Shown here piece after piece: positions 1-8,851 of a DNA stretch of 64,000 bases. Below the pieces are notes generated by a model. It was not told the origin of the DNA, did no database searches, and saw nothing but the letters and a program-made list of their open reading frames with translations. The DNA is from Bradyrhizobium sp. WSM1743 (GTDB lineage Bacteria; Pseudomonadota; Alphaproteobacteria; Rhizobiales; Xanthobacteraceae). The stretch spans positions 1 through 64,000 of the forward strand of contig NZ_AXAZ01000035.1 in NCBI RefSeq assembly GCF_000473065.1. The letters run 5' to 3'. The first letter of the stretch is position 1; the number at the start of each line of letters is the position of its first letter. The position numbers and the translations under genes are program-made.

Positions 1-278
1 CCGGTGACGCTTGCAGCCGACGCGTCACGCTTCGCCACGAGGTCGCCCGCGCCCGACAACCATAACCGCCGCTGACGGCAAGTGCCAGCCAGGAATGCAG
101 TCCCGTTCCACGCCAGCATGCCGCCGTGCTCGGGCCGGTCAAGGCCAAGCCGTGCGGTGGCCGCAAACGCGGCCAGCCTTGACCGACCCTGCGCGCGGCA
201 GCTGCGAGATCGGTGGCCGGGACGGAAGAATGGCCCGCGGCGCGGCCGAACAAAAGAATGGACGCGATTCCGCAATCG
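1..278. other. GC-rich flank, no recognisable gene
   Basis: This stretch lies beyond the broken 3' end of the IS256-type transposase. Short open frames exist on both strands but none resembles a known protein, and the missing transposase C-terminus is not found here. It is probably unrelated sequence joined to the truncated element. Confidence 0.4.
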
Positions 279-1304
279 TCATCGCGGCGCGGTCATTAAA
301 AATCGCTTGTCCATCTCATCCGTCGAGTGCAGCTTGGCGCGGTGCGCGACCGGGAAGCTCATATAGGCGAGCACGTCGGTCTCGGCCTCATCGAGGAACG
401 CCGCGAGCTTCGGCAGCTTGGGGCGGAGCTGGTCGGCGATGCGCCGCCACTGCGCTCGTGCGGCCTCGGCATCGTCTTGGGCAAACGCGGTGGCGATGAA
501 GGCGGAGACGACGCGCCGGCCGCTCTTGCCGGCATGCGCCAGCGCGTTGCGCATGAAGTGGACGCGGCAGCGTTGCCAGGAGGCGTTGAGAACCTTTCCG
601 ACCGTAGCCTTGATCCCCTCATGGGCGTCGGAGACGACGAGCTTGACGCCGCGCAGGCCCCGCCGCGCCAGCTTGCGCAGGAACGCGGTCCAGAACGTCT
701 CGGCCTCGGAGGGGCCGATGTCCATGCCAAGCACCTCGCGCCGGCCATCGCTGTTGACGCCGACCGCGATGATCACCGCGACCGAGACGATGCGCCCGTT
801 CTGGCGCACCTTCACGTAGGTGGCGTCGATCCACAGATAGGGCCAGTCGCCCTCGATCGGGCGATTGAGGAAGGCCTTCACCTTGTCGATCTCGCCGCAC
901 AGCCGCGACACCTGGCTCTTGGATATCCCCGTCATGCCCATCGCCTGCACCAGATCGTCGACCGAGCGGGTGGAGACGCCCTGGACATAGGCTTCCTGCA
1001 CCACGGCGGTGAGCGCCTTCTCGGCCATCCGCCGCGGCTCGAGGAAGCCCGGGAAGTAGGAGCCCTTGCGCAGCTTGGGGATGCGCAGCTCGACCGTGCC
1101 GGCGCGGGTCTCCCAGCTCCGATCGCGGTAGCCATTGCGCTGGGCCTGGCGCTCCTGGCTCTTCTCGCCGTACGCGGCCCCGGTCAGGCCCTCGACCTCC
1201 AGCTCCATCAGCCGTTGGGCGGCGAAGCCGATCATCTCGCGCAACAGATCGGCATCGGGGGTCTTCTCTACGAGCGCGCGCAGGTTCATCATGTCGTCGG
1301 TCAT
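279..1304 (-). mobile_element. IS256-family transposase, 3'-truncated
   Basis: DDE transposase of the IS256 (mutator-type) family, which moves an insertion sequence by cut-and-paste or copy-out. The first two catalytic acidic residues are visible: D160 in a WIDATYVKV motif and D226 in VVSDAHEG. The family hallmark RCRVHFMRN follows at about residues 245-253. The protein should continue after the LHST motif (residues 325-328) into the ERLN segment that holds the catalytic Glu and about 60 more residues. Instead the frame runs into 13 unrelated residues and stops. Length is 341 aa against roughly 400 for the family. The element is therefore broken at about position 320 and should be inactive. 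A long antisense frame on the plus strand is only a shadow. Confidence 0.85.
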
Positions 1305-1552
1305 CGGTGGTTCCTCGAATCAGGTTGGTTGTCGCAATCCAAACCTTACCGACGAATCATCGGTGACCACCCGCAAAGCCGCTCGCTCGCTACGGCGCTA
1401 TGTGGGGCGCGCGTCGCGAGCGGCTTCGCTACCAGCTACACCACTCCTTGGGACACGACCGGGTCCGCGTCATTCGCCTTATTCGAGGATGACCTGAGTT
1501 CTGCTGTTAAATATTGCCGAAACAACGCTATTGTCCGACGCGTCAAGTCCAT

Positions 1553-2426
1553 TCAGCCATTTGAGCTCTGATCGCGCTTTGCAGCCGACAATGACAATAT
1601 CACGTTGTCGATCAATCGTGTTGAGCCGACATAAGCCGCGGCACACAGCGCCGCTGGCCTCCGCAGAGGGCTTTCGGCACGCCTGAGCGTGTCACAATCG
1701 ACGAGTTCAAGGTGTTGCAGGTGATCCACTATTGCCAAATTCGTCCTTGCGATCGCAAGGAGCTTCTCAACGCTGCGCTCGCCTGAGCAAAACTCATCCG
1801 CTGCCGCGAACAGAGCGCGGCTGATAGCAAGGGCTCGCGCGCGTTCCTCCGCAGAAAGATAACGGTTGCGGCTGCTCTTAGCGAGTCCGTCTGGCTCCCG
1901 AACCGTCGGCACTGTAACGATCTCGACCGGAAAGTTCAGTCAACAGCCATTTGCCGCAGGATCGCGCATTGCTGAAAATCCTTTTGCCCGAAGAAAACAA
2001 CACCGGCTGCACAATATTGAACAGCTTGCAAACCACGGTCGCAACGCCCCGAAAATGTCCAGGCCTGAACGCCCCGCACAGTGGCTTGGCGAGCTCGCCG
2101 GGCTCGATGAAGGTGTCGAAACGATTCGGATAGATCTCTCGCGAATCCGGCGCAAACAGGATCGCAACGCCGGCGTTACGGCACAACTTTTCATCGCCCG
2201 GGAAATCTCGCGGATAGGTGTTGAGGTCCTCCTTCGGTCCAAACTGCGTGGGGTTGACGTAGATACTGACGACAGTGATGTCGTTTCGCTGCTGGCTCGC
2301 CTCGACCAGCGCCAGGTGCCCATCATAGAGATAACCCATGGCAGGCACGAAGCCGACACGTTTTTCCGTTTCACGAGCCTTTCCGAGGGCGAGACGCAAC
2401 TCGGCGATCGTTGTAACTGTTTGCAT
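1553..2426 (-). pseudogene. panC, pantoate--beta-alanine ligase, two frameshifts
   Basis: PanC joins pantoate and beta-alanine with ATP, the last step of pantothenate synthesis, in the cytosol. The N-terminal two thirds read in one frame from 2426 (PAMGYLYDGHLALV and VNPTQFGPKEDL are the ATP-binding signatures; CGAFRPGHFRGVATVV follows). The frame is lost after FNIVQP near 2003-2006. A short segment (FFGQKDFQQCAILRQMAVD) continues in a second frame. A further shift near 1937-1940 restores the C-terminal domain (TVPTVREPDGLAKSSRNRYLS) in a third frame to the stop at 1553. Each shift fits the loss of one base; adding two bases gives a normal length of about 291 codons. The start lies 13 bp behind the panB stop, so the two were co-transcribed. 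Two sequencing errors are the alternative, but neighbours show real lesions. Confidence 0.85.
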
Positions 2427-2439
2427 GTTGAGCTTGACC

Positions 2440-3327
2440 TCAGATTGATCTGGAAGGCAGCCAGTTTGCGACCGCGTCTCTCAGTTCTTCGGGAAGCCGA
2501 TATGAATCCTGTGACGCCGGGAATGCTCCGCTACGAACATCGACTGCCCAGCGTTCTAGCGCCTCCTGCAACAGCTGGAACCCATCAGTATAGGTGCGGA
2601 CAAATTTCGCGCGATGACCTTCTGTCAGGCCGAGGACATCATGGAAAACGAGCACCTGACCAGAGCATTTGGGCCCGGCCCCAATCCCGATAGTCGGTAT
2701 CGTCAACGTTTCGGTCGCACGTGCAGCGAGCTCGGCCGGAATGCCTTCAAGAACCACGGCGAGGCAGCCGGTATCCTGTAGGTGGTGTGCGTCGTCAAGC
2801 AGACGCAACGCATCATCGGCATTCCGGCCCTGCACCTTGAATCCTCCCATGAGGCTGACGCTTTGCGGCGTGAGGCCAAGATGGCCCATCACGGGTATCT
2901 CGCAGCCTACCAAGGCACGGACCATTTCGACACGTTTGGCGCCGCCCTCCAGTTTAACGGCGTCAGCGCCGCGTTGCAAAAACCCTCCGGCGTTGCGTAT
3001 CGTATCCTCGGGACTAAGATGAAAAGTCAGAAAGGGCATATCAGCGACAAGCAACGCTTGTGGCCTCGTGCGCGCAACCGCTTCCAGGTGGTGATTCATC
3101 ATGGCCAGGCTGACGGGCGGTGTATTATCGAATCCGAGGCAGACGTTGCCGACGCTGTCGCCAACAAGGATGACGTCAACAATGGGGTCGGCAATGCGCG
3201 CTGAGACCGCGTCGTAAGCCGTCGTCATCGTAATCAGGCGCCCCTCCCTCTTCCATCGCTGCAGGACTGAAGTTGTGACTTCTTCGCGCAGTTGGTCCAC
3301 ACTGTGGTTCAGTTGGCACTCGCTCAT
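2440..3327 (-). CDS. panB: Ketopantoate hydroxymethyltransferase PanB
   Basis: PanB transfers a hydroxymethyl group from methylene-tetrahydrofolate to alpha-ketoisovalerate, giving ketopantoate, the first committed step of pantothenate synthesis. It is a cytosolic TIM-barrel enzyme. Counting from an upstream TTG at 3357, GDS (66-68) and KLEGG (135-139) form the metal and substrate site, GHLGLTPQS (158-166) is conserved, E204 in VLEGIPAEL is the likely catalytic acid, and IGIGAG (223-228) closes the site. The ATG at 3327 is preferred over that TTG because the family normally starts there; it gives 295 aa. No lesion is visible, in contrast to the broken panC directly downstream. It is the only intact pantothenate gene here. 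Confidence 0.9.
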   Translation of the reverse strand: MSECQLNHSVDQLREEVTTSVLQRWKREGRLITMTTAYDAVSARIADPIVDVILVGDSVGNVCLGFDNTPPVSLAMMNHHLEAVARTRPQALLVADMPFLTFHLSPEDTIRNAGGFLQRGADAVKLEGGAKRVEMVRALVGCEIPVMGHLGLTPQSVSLMGGFKVQGRNADDALRLLDDAHHLQDTGCLAVVLEGIPAELAARATETLTIPTIGIGAGPKCSGQVLVFHDVLGLTEGHRAKFVRTYTDGFQLLQEALERWAVDVRSGAFPASQDSYRLPEELRDAVANWLPSRSI

Positions 3328-3698
3328 GCGCTTGGTGGACTGATAAAAAGCCTTCAACGGTAGCCGAGAGGAAGGCTCCTGCCCTCCAAGCGGGACAGAC
3401 CAAAACCATGCGGTATGCGGTGGCCCAGTCAGGTAGCACGTCCGCTCGCACTATGACGTCAGCGGATTCGCTTTTGTCCTGTGTTGGCGTGCCTCAAAAG
3501 AGGGAGGCGAGCAATATGGCGTACCAAGCAGCAACATAAGAAGCGCTTTGTTAGCTTCATAGTTCGCCGCGGGTCTGCTCCTCGCACCTGTCATGACCAA
3601 CCAACCCTCAACTATGTAGATCGAGCATGACCACTTCATATTTTTGTAGACCGGACGTGCTCAGACATGCTCAGCCTCACCTTCTGCACAGCACGTCC
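3328..3698. other. Intergenic, no recognisable gene
   Basis: About 370 bp between panB and the bioA relic. In related biotin operons a bioZ-like ketoacyl synthase may follow bioA; no trace of one is seen. A 62-codon frame on the minus strand (3451-3639) has no recognisable features. Confidence 0.4.
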
Positions 3699-4801
3699 TC
3701 ACGTCAGTGCATCGGCAGCACTCCGGATCGCTCCATAGATCTCGTCGATATCCGCGGCCGTGATGCAAAATGGTGGCATGACATAAATTGTATTGCCGAG
3801 CGGTCGCACAGAAGATTCCTATTGCTGAAGAACGCCTGAAGTTTCGGGCCGATATCGGCAAGCTAACCAGCGTCGCTCGTTTTCAGCTCAAGCGCCGTGA
3901 TGGTGCCGGTCCGGCGGACATTTGCAAAGCGCTTGTCCTCGAGAAATGGCATGATTGCCTGTTCCTGCATCGCCGCGATTGACGCCAGGCGCCTGTGAGA
4001 CTGCTGATTCAGCCAAAGATCCAAATTGGCCTTTGCGGGGCGTGACATCGGCCTGCTCGCAGGCGAACAGTGTTCCGGTGCGACCCCAACCAGTCATGAC
4101 CTCGTCTGCAATGAACAGGACATCAAAGGCTTCGCAGTAGGCTTCATTTCCCTGAGTACCCAGGCCGGGTACATCAGCATACCGCCTGCTCCCAGAATGA
4201 GAGGCTCCACAAGGAAGGCCGCTGGACTCTCATTCTGACATACGGAGTAGAGGACATTCAGCGTCTCCCACTCGCGACCTTCTGACGGGAACGGGATTGA
4301 GACCACGTCAAATAACAAAGGGCGATAGGGTGCGTTGAATATGCCTCGAGCTCCCACTGACATCGCGCCAATCGTATCCCCGTGGTAGGAATACTGCATC
4401 ACGACAATACTTCTTCTTTGCTTGCCGATGTTGTGTCAGTACCCCAGCGCCATCTTTAGAGCCACCTCAACGCTTGTTGAGCCATTATCAGAGAAGAAGA
4501 CGTGATCCAGGCCGCGAGGTGCGACCTTCAAGAGCAGCGCCGCAACTTCCTCGGCAGGATCGTGAGTGTAGCCGGCGAAGATGATCTGGTTCAGCTTTCC
4601 CGCCTGCTCCCTGATCGCGCTCACAATTGCGGGGTGGCAGTGGCCGTGGGTGGCCACCCACCAGGATGAAATCGCATCAATGATTCTGCGATCGTCGCTC
4701 GTGTAGAGATAGGCACCGTCAGCACGAAGCACCCTTGTCATTTTGCCTTGAAGTGCGTGCTGCGTGAATGGATGCCAAATCGGCGATCGCTTGTACAGCA
4801 T
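3699..4801 (-). pseudogene. bioA: bioA, DAPA aminotransferase, heavily degraded
   Basis: BioA is the PLP enzyme that converts 7-keto-8-aminopelargonate to 7,8-diaminopelargonate in biotin synthesis. At least five lesions are readable. A Trp codon after ALKMALGY has become TGA at about 4436, with the homologous frame continuing in phase (MQYSYHGDTIGAMSVG). One base is lost near 4143 after VLREMK. About 50 codons are missing at about 4036-4041, so ACEQADVTP jumps to KANLDLW; this removes the segment with the PLP-binding lysine. A Tyr codon has become TAG at 3863-3865 before LADIGPKLQAFF. A final shift near 3825 precedes RPLGNTIYVMPPFCITAADI. The start overlaps the bioD stop (TGATG at 4799-4803). 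The product cannot be functional. Confidence 0.92.
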
Positions 4802-5172
4802 CACGGGCTCAGGAAGTCATCGCGGACGAACGATTGCCGGAACGCGGCCTGAAGTGTCTCAGCGGTCGGCGGACCGATCCAGGGCAGCCGGCCGAGCCAA
4901 CGCACTCGTCCGATCTCGCAGATCGCACTCTCCCCATCGATTTCCGCAGAATGATGTGGCGAGGCTGGTGTTCGAAGACGATAGAGCTCTGGAACGATCC
5001 GGTCCGGCGAAAGTCTGCCCAACCGTCCTACGGCCTCCGCGTCGGTCTCTCCTTCGAAGCCAGCCTGAATCGGCTTCCAGTAACTCGCGCCGAGGAGTTC
5101 AGCGAGACCTGCTGAAAATACCTTCTTTCCTACCCTGGTATCTGTGCCTGTTATCACGATCCGCGGAGTCAT
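4801..5172 (-). pseudogene. bioD: bioD, dethiobiotin synthetase, internally deleted
   Basis: BioD closes the ureido ring of dethiobiotin with ATP and CO2. The open frame gives only about 123 aa against about 210 for the family. The N-terminus is clear (PRIVITGTDT), but the P-loop reads GTDTRVGKK where the family has GTDTGVGKT, so the Mg-binding Thr is Lys. After SAEIDG the frame jumps in phase to ESAICEIGRVRWLGRLPW, which belongs near the C-terminus; roughly 85 central residues are missing. The ATG at 5172 overlaps the bioF stop as ATGA, and the stop overlaps bioA, so the original translational coupling is still visible. Because the frame is open, an automated caller may list it as a short BioD; it should be inactive. 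Confidence 0.88.
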
Positions 5173-6323
5173 CGAGACCACCCCCTCGCTTGTTCATTTA
5201 GCGCGTCGAGCATTGCGCGTACGTGTGCCTCCCCCACGTTGAGCGTCAGAGAGATTCGTAAGCGGGCCGTGCCCGCCGGCACGGTTGGCGGCCGGATCCC
5301 GCGAATATCGAAGCCACGAGCTTGCAACGCCGAGGCGAGCCGCATCGCACGAATGTTGTCGCCGATGATATAGGGGATGATCTGCGAACACGAAGTATTT
5401 CTCTCACCGCGAAGCCGCATCTGCTGGTGCGTGAACGCAACGAGCTTGGAAAGGCGCTCCTGACGCTCTGGTTCGTCCTGCAAAATCATGAGCGCTTCCC
5501 GCACAGCAACAGCCATCAAAGGTGAGGGCGCAGTGGCGAAAATGAAGGGTCGACACCGGTTGACCATGAAATCAGCCAGCACACCGGAGGCAGTGACAAG
5601 CGCACCAACGGCGCCTAAGGCTTTCCCACAGGTATGCACCACTACGAGGTTTTCTCGCCCTTCATACGGCGCAGTGAGCCCACGCCCTAGCTGACCGTAG
5701 ACGCCGGTCGCGTGTGCTTCGTCCACCATCACGAAGGCATCATGCCGGTCCGCAATTTCGACGAGATCTTCAAGCGGCCCGAAATCTCCGTCCATGCTGT
5801 AGAGGCTCTCGGCCACGATCCAGACCCGGCCCCTTCCGCCTTTCGCTCGCCAGTCTCGAATCCTGCTTTCTACGGACAGAGGATCGTTATGCCTGCTTAT
5901 CCGAAAGTCAGCTCTGCCAGCGCGCGCACCCTCGTGAATGCTGGCGTGCACGAGAGAATCCAGCACGAGCAGATCGCCTCGCTGCGGTAGAGTTGTGAGG
6001 ACAGAGAAATTTGCGACATACCCGCTACCGAAGAAGAGCGCCGCATCGGCTCCGAAGAATCGAGCCGCTTCCGTTTCGAGCTTTTCGTGCTCCTCACAAT
6101 TGCCGCGCAGCAGCCGCGATCCGCCAGCTCCGATCGGCGTGCCAGCGTCAAGTGCAGTCCAAATGGCCTTCTTCATGCGAGGCGCGTTAGCGAGCGCCAG
6201 ATAGTCATTCGATACGAAATCTATGCCCGCACGCGGCCTCATGCGGCGCAGTCGACCATCTTCGTTCAAGGCTTGCAAGGCCGAGGCATAACTGGCAAGC
6301 TTGGACGTATGGATTAGCTTCAT
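5169..6323 (-). CDS. bioF: 8-amino-7-oxononanoate synthase BioF
   Basis: BioF condenses pimeloyl-thioester with L-alanine to give 7-keto-8-aminopelargonate, the first ring-building step of biotin synthesis. It is a PLP enzyme of the alpha-oxoamine synthase family, cytosolic and dimeric. The PLP lysine is K234 in HTCGKALGAVG; D201 and H204 in VDEAHATGVYG hold the cofactor ring, and H127 in LVHASIHEG stacks on it. GSGYVANFSVLTTL near residue 99 is also typical. At 384 aa it is full length with no lesion. It overlaps bioD by 4 bp. Its downstream partners bioA and bioD are broken, so the product would need copies elsewhere in the genome to be used. Confidence 0.92.
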   Translation of the reverse strand: MKLIHTSKLASYASALQALNEDGRLRRMRPRAGIDFVSNDYLALANAPRMKKAIWTALDAGTPIGAGGSRLLRGNCEEHEKLETEAARFFGADAALFFGSGYVANFSVLTTLPQRGDLLVLDSLVHASIHEGARAGRADFRISRHNDPLSVESRIRDWRAKGGRGRVWIVAESLYSMDGDFGPLEDLVEIADRHDAFVMVDEAHATGVYGQLGRGLTAPYEGRENLVVVHTCGKALGAVGALVTASGVLADFMVNRCRPFIFATAPSPLMAVAVREALMILQDEPERQERLSKLVAFTHQQMRLRGERNTSCSQIIPYIIGDNIRAMRLASALQARGFDIRGIRPPTVPAGTARLRISLTLNVGEAHVRAMLDALNEQARGWSR

Positions 6324-6369
6324 TCTTTACCCGTACTGCAGCGGCCATATTTCGCAAGAGTTCTGGCGG

Positions 6370-6758
6370 TCAGCAGGAATAAAAAGCTACCGCATCTCCT
6401 AGTATTCTAACCTCGCAAGATGCGATTTTCTCGCCCGACCACAACAACGCGCGGCGCAAAGACTTAGCCTCGGCCTCATCAAGTAAGGCATATGCAACTA
6501 TAGTTATTTGGTCTCCGGGTAGCGCGAGCCGTGCAGCCGCGCCATTCACGTCAATGGTACCAGACCCTCGAGGCGCTTCTACTACGTGGGTGGAAAAGTG
6601 CGCTCCGGTTTACATGTTGCAGATTTCGACCCGGTCATTGATCAGAAATGCGGCAGCGTCCAACAGCTCACCGTCAATGGACACCGATCCTCAGAGTGGA
6701 AATCGACTTCGGTCACCGTTGCGCGATGGATTTTGCCCTTCATCAGCGTAATCTGCAT
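6370..6758 (-). pseudogene. panD: panD, aspartate 1-decarboxylase, frameshift and nonsense
   Basis: PanD is a self-cleaving pyruvoyl enzyme that makes beta-alanine from aspartate for pantothenate. It is not visible as a single frame. From the ATG at 6758 the first 22 or so codons read MQITLMKGKIHRATVTEVDF, the family N-terminus. A one-base loss follows; in the next frame come SVSIDGELLDAAAFLIND and RVEICNM, which include the Gly-Ser processing site region. A TAA then replaces one codon, and the same frame continues HVVEAPRGSGTIDVNGAAARLALPG and on to a stop at 6370. With one base restored the length is about 130 codons, normal for PanD. The position between bioB and bioF is unusual and links the two vitamin pathways in one transcript. 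Confidence 0.88.
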
Positions 6759-6809
6759 CTCTCATTCAGGCCGGAATAGGGAGCAGCGCGCAGGCTGCTT
6801 CAGCTTAAC

Positions 6810-7823
6810 TTAAGCAACGCCTGACGCGATGCCGAGTCGGTGCAGCAGACTCGCATCGCGATCTCGCTGCGGGTTCTTGGTCGTCAACAGCACATCACCA
6901 ATGAAGATGGAATTCGCGCCGGCCAAAAAGCACAGCGCCTGCAGTTCGTCCGTCATATACTGTCGCCCCGCCGACAACCTCACCACGCTCTTCGGCATCA
7001 TAATCCGCGCCGTCGCGATCAGGCGCGCCATTGCGATCGGATCTGGACGGTTAGCGGTATCGTCGACTGGAACACCTTTGACTTCATTACACAGATTGAA
7101 CGGTACGCTTTCTGGGTGACTCGGAAGATTCGCAAGCAGCAGGAGCATTCCGAGGCGGTCTTCGACGTGCTCGCCCATGCCGATAATGCCGCCGCAGCAG
7201 TCTTTGATGCCGGCCTCGCGCACATGTGCAAGCGTGTCAATGCGATTCTGCAAGGTTCGAGTGGTAATGATCTTGCCGTAGAATTCTGGCGAGGTGTCCA
7301 CGTTGTGATTGTAGAAGTCCAGGCCGGCGCCGGAGAGCCGGTTGGCCTGCTCCGCCGTCAGCATGCCAAGCGTGACGCAGGTTTCCATGCCGAGACCTTT
7401 AACCGCGCTCAGCATCTCGCAGATCTGATCGAGGTCGCGATCCTTTGGATTGCGCCAAGCCGCGGCCATGCAGAATCGTGTCGCACCAGCCTCCTTGGCG
7501 CGCTGCGCGCCGGCAATAACATCAGCCCGATCCATCAACCGAGTGGCCTTCATACCGGTCTCGTAATGGGCGCTCTGCGAGCAGTAGCCGCAGTCTTCAG
7601 GGCAGCCGCCGGTCTTGATGCTGAGCAGGCTTGCGGTTTCGATGCGGTTCGGATCAAAGTTGACGCGGTGAACGATCTGCGCCTGAAACATCAGGTCAGG
7701 AAACGGCAAGTCATAAAGCCCTTCGGCCTCGGCGCGCTTCCAGTCAGTCCGGACCGGCGCACTGATGCCGTCGTGGCGCTCCACCCCCATACCGGCCATC
7801 ATCAGATTTGCTTCGACAGCCAC
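6810..7823 (-). CDS. bioB: Biotin synthase BioB
   Basis: BioB is the radical SAM enzyme that inserts sulfur into dethiobiotin. The radical-SAM cluster motif CPEDCGYC is present (C74, C78, C81), followed by the usual CMAAAWRNPKDRD and LGMLTAEQA segments and the YNHNVDTSPEFY motif. The C-terminal VRLSAGRQYM includes the conserved Arg near the [2Fe-2S] cluster. At 337 aa it is full length. The first codon is GTG at 7823; an ATG pair at 7802/7799 is an alternative start. The substitution FNLCNEVKGVPV in place of the usual IN-x-L-x-P-x-x-GTPL segment is a mild oddity. It heads the minus-strand vitamin operon, with the panD relic 51 bp downstream. Confidence 0.92.
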   Translation of the reverse strand: MAVEANLMMAGMGVERHDGISAPVRTDWKRAEAEGLYDLPFPDLMFQAQIVHRVNFDPNRIETASLLSIKTGGCPEDCGYCSQSAHYETGMKATRLMDRADVIAGAQRAKEAGATRFCMAAAWRNPKDRDLDQICEMLSAVKGLGMETCVTLGMLTAEQANRLSGAGLDFYNHNVDTSPEFYGKIITTRTLQNRIDTLAHVREAGIKDCCGGIIGMGEHVEDRLGMLLLLANLPSHPESVPFNLCNEVKGVPVDDTANRPDPIAMARLIATARIMMPKSVVRLSAGRQYMTDELQALCFLAGANSIFIGDVLLTTKNPQRDRDASLLHRLGIASGVA

Positions 7824-8402
7824 GAGCCGATCCTAGGGACCATCTGCAGTCCTCGAGATAGCTGTTCACGCGTTGGCCCCAGCCAAACGTTCGGGGGCTG
7901 CGATGTTGGTCGTGCAGCTTTCGCAACCCAGCTGATGCTCTCGATTAGCGGCTAGCAGCGCGTAAAGAGAGCTAAAATCCACGCAACAACGCAGAAATCC
8001 TGCACCAATCGCAAATTGTTGCCATTTCGACGCCACTTGGCTGGGTTGCCTGCTGCTTCATCTGAATACCCGGCTCGCAAAGTGCTTGTTTTGTTTACGA
8101 TCTCAGGCGAGACAAAGAACAATCGAATGACACGGCTGGCGCGCTCGCGATGGCGCGCCTGCTCGCCAGCTAGGACCGACGAACCTCGCGAAATCACCAT
8201 TGGCCGCGAACACAGGTGCGAGCTGGCCACCGTGCTCAAATCAGGATCATCAATTTGAAACATCTGGGGAGTTCAATCCAGCAAAGTGCTGCAGAGAAAT
8301 TGGACACTGACCTGTCTTGCGGAATGACGAACATGCGGCGATAACGTTGCCAACGACACGAACTCCACATAAAACTGCCCCAGCTCACTCCTACGGTAAT
8401 CC
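7824..8402. other. Divergent intergenic region upstream of bioB
   Basis: About 580 bp between the minus-strand bioB and the plus-strand Dabb relic. It should hold the bioB promoter. No BioR-type TTATMKATAA-like operator was seen by eye. No coding remnant recognised. Confidence 0.4.
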
Positions 8403-8724
8403 ATGATCCGCCATATCGTCTTGTTCACGGCCAAGGACGAAGCTTATATCAGCCGAATGGTCGAGGGTTTGTCCGTACTCACCACAATCCCTCATGCACG
8501 CCGGCTCGAGGTACGCTCGCAATCGCAAGACTGACCAGCTCGCCAACGAGATTGATGTCGTGGTCTACGGTGAGTTCGACAACGAGGCTGAACTCGTGGC
8601 ATATAAGGCGCACGATCTATACCAGGAGTCGATCAAGCGGGTCCGGCCACTCCGGGAACTCCGGTTCGCGGCTGACTACGATGTGCCCTCCAGCTCTGGT
8701 TCTTCAGGAAGCGGCCCCAAATAG
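8403..8724 (+). pseudogene. Dabb (stress-responsive alpha/beta barrel) protein, frameshifted
   Basis: The first 37 or so codons from the ATG at 8403 read MIRHIVLFTAKDEAYISRMV and on to TTIPHARRLEV, the start of a Dabb-domain protein (small dimeric ferredoxin-like fold; several members are stress proteins or polyketide cyclases). The frame then hits TGA at about 8535. The homologous continuation NRKTDQLANEIDVVVYGEFD and ESIKRVRPLRELRFAADYD lies in the +1 frame to the stop at 8724. One extra base near 8512-8515 explains this. The total of about 106 codons is normal for a single-domain Dabb protein. It sits directly upstream of pabB. Function in this context is unknown. Confidence 0.75.
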
Positions 8725-8851
8725 GCAAGTTACTTGTCTCTTGGTGGGCTTGGCGCGAATAACCTGAGACTCTAGAGATCGACGGGGCGATGGTGATCAC
8801 AATCGAAGTGGATCTCGCAGGGAGTCCTACCGGTGATTAACGGATAGCCAG

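Noticed and set aside
327..1571. 414-codon plus-strand open frame
   Set aside because: It is antisense to the IS256 transposase, whose motifs are clear; GC-rich codon bias creates such shadows.
7914..7940. AGCTTTCGCAACCCAGCTGATG, slightly like a TtsI box in reverse
   Set aside because: Spacing and several consensus positions do not fit, and no effector-like gene follows.
6840..7955. 371-codon plus-strand open frame
   Set aside because: Antisense to bioB with its CPEDCGYC motif.
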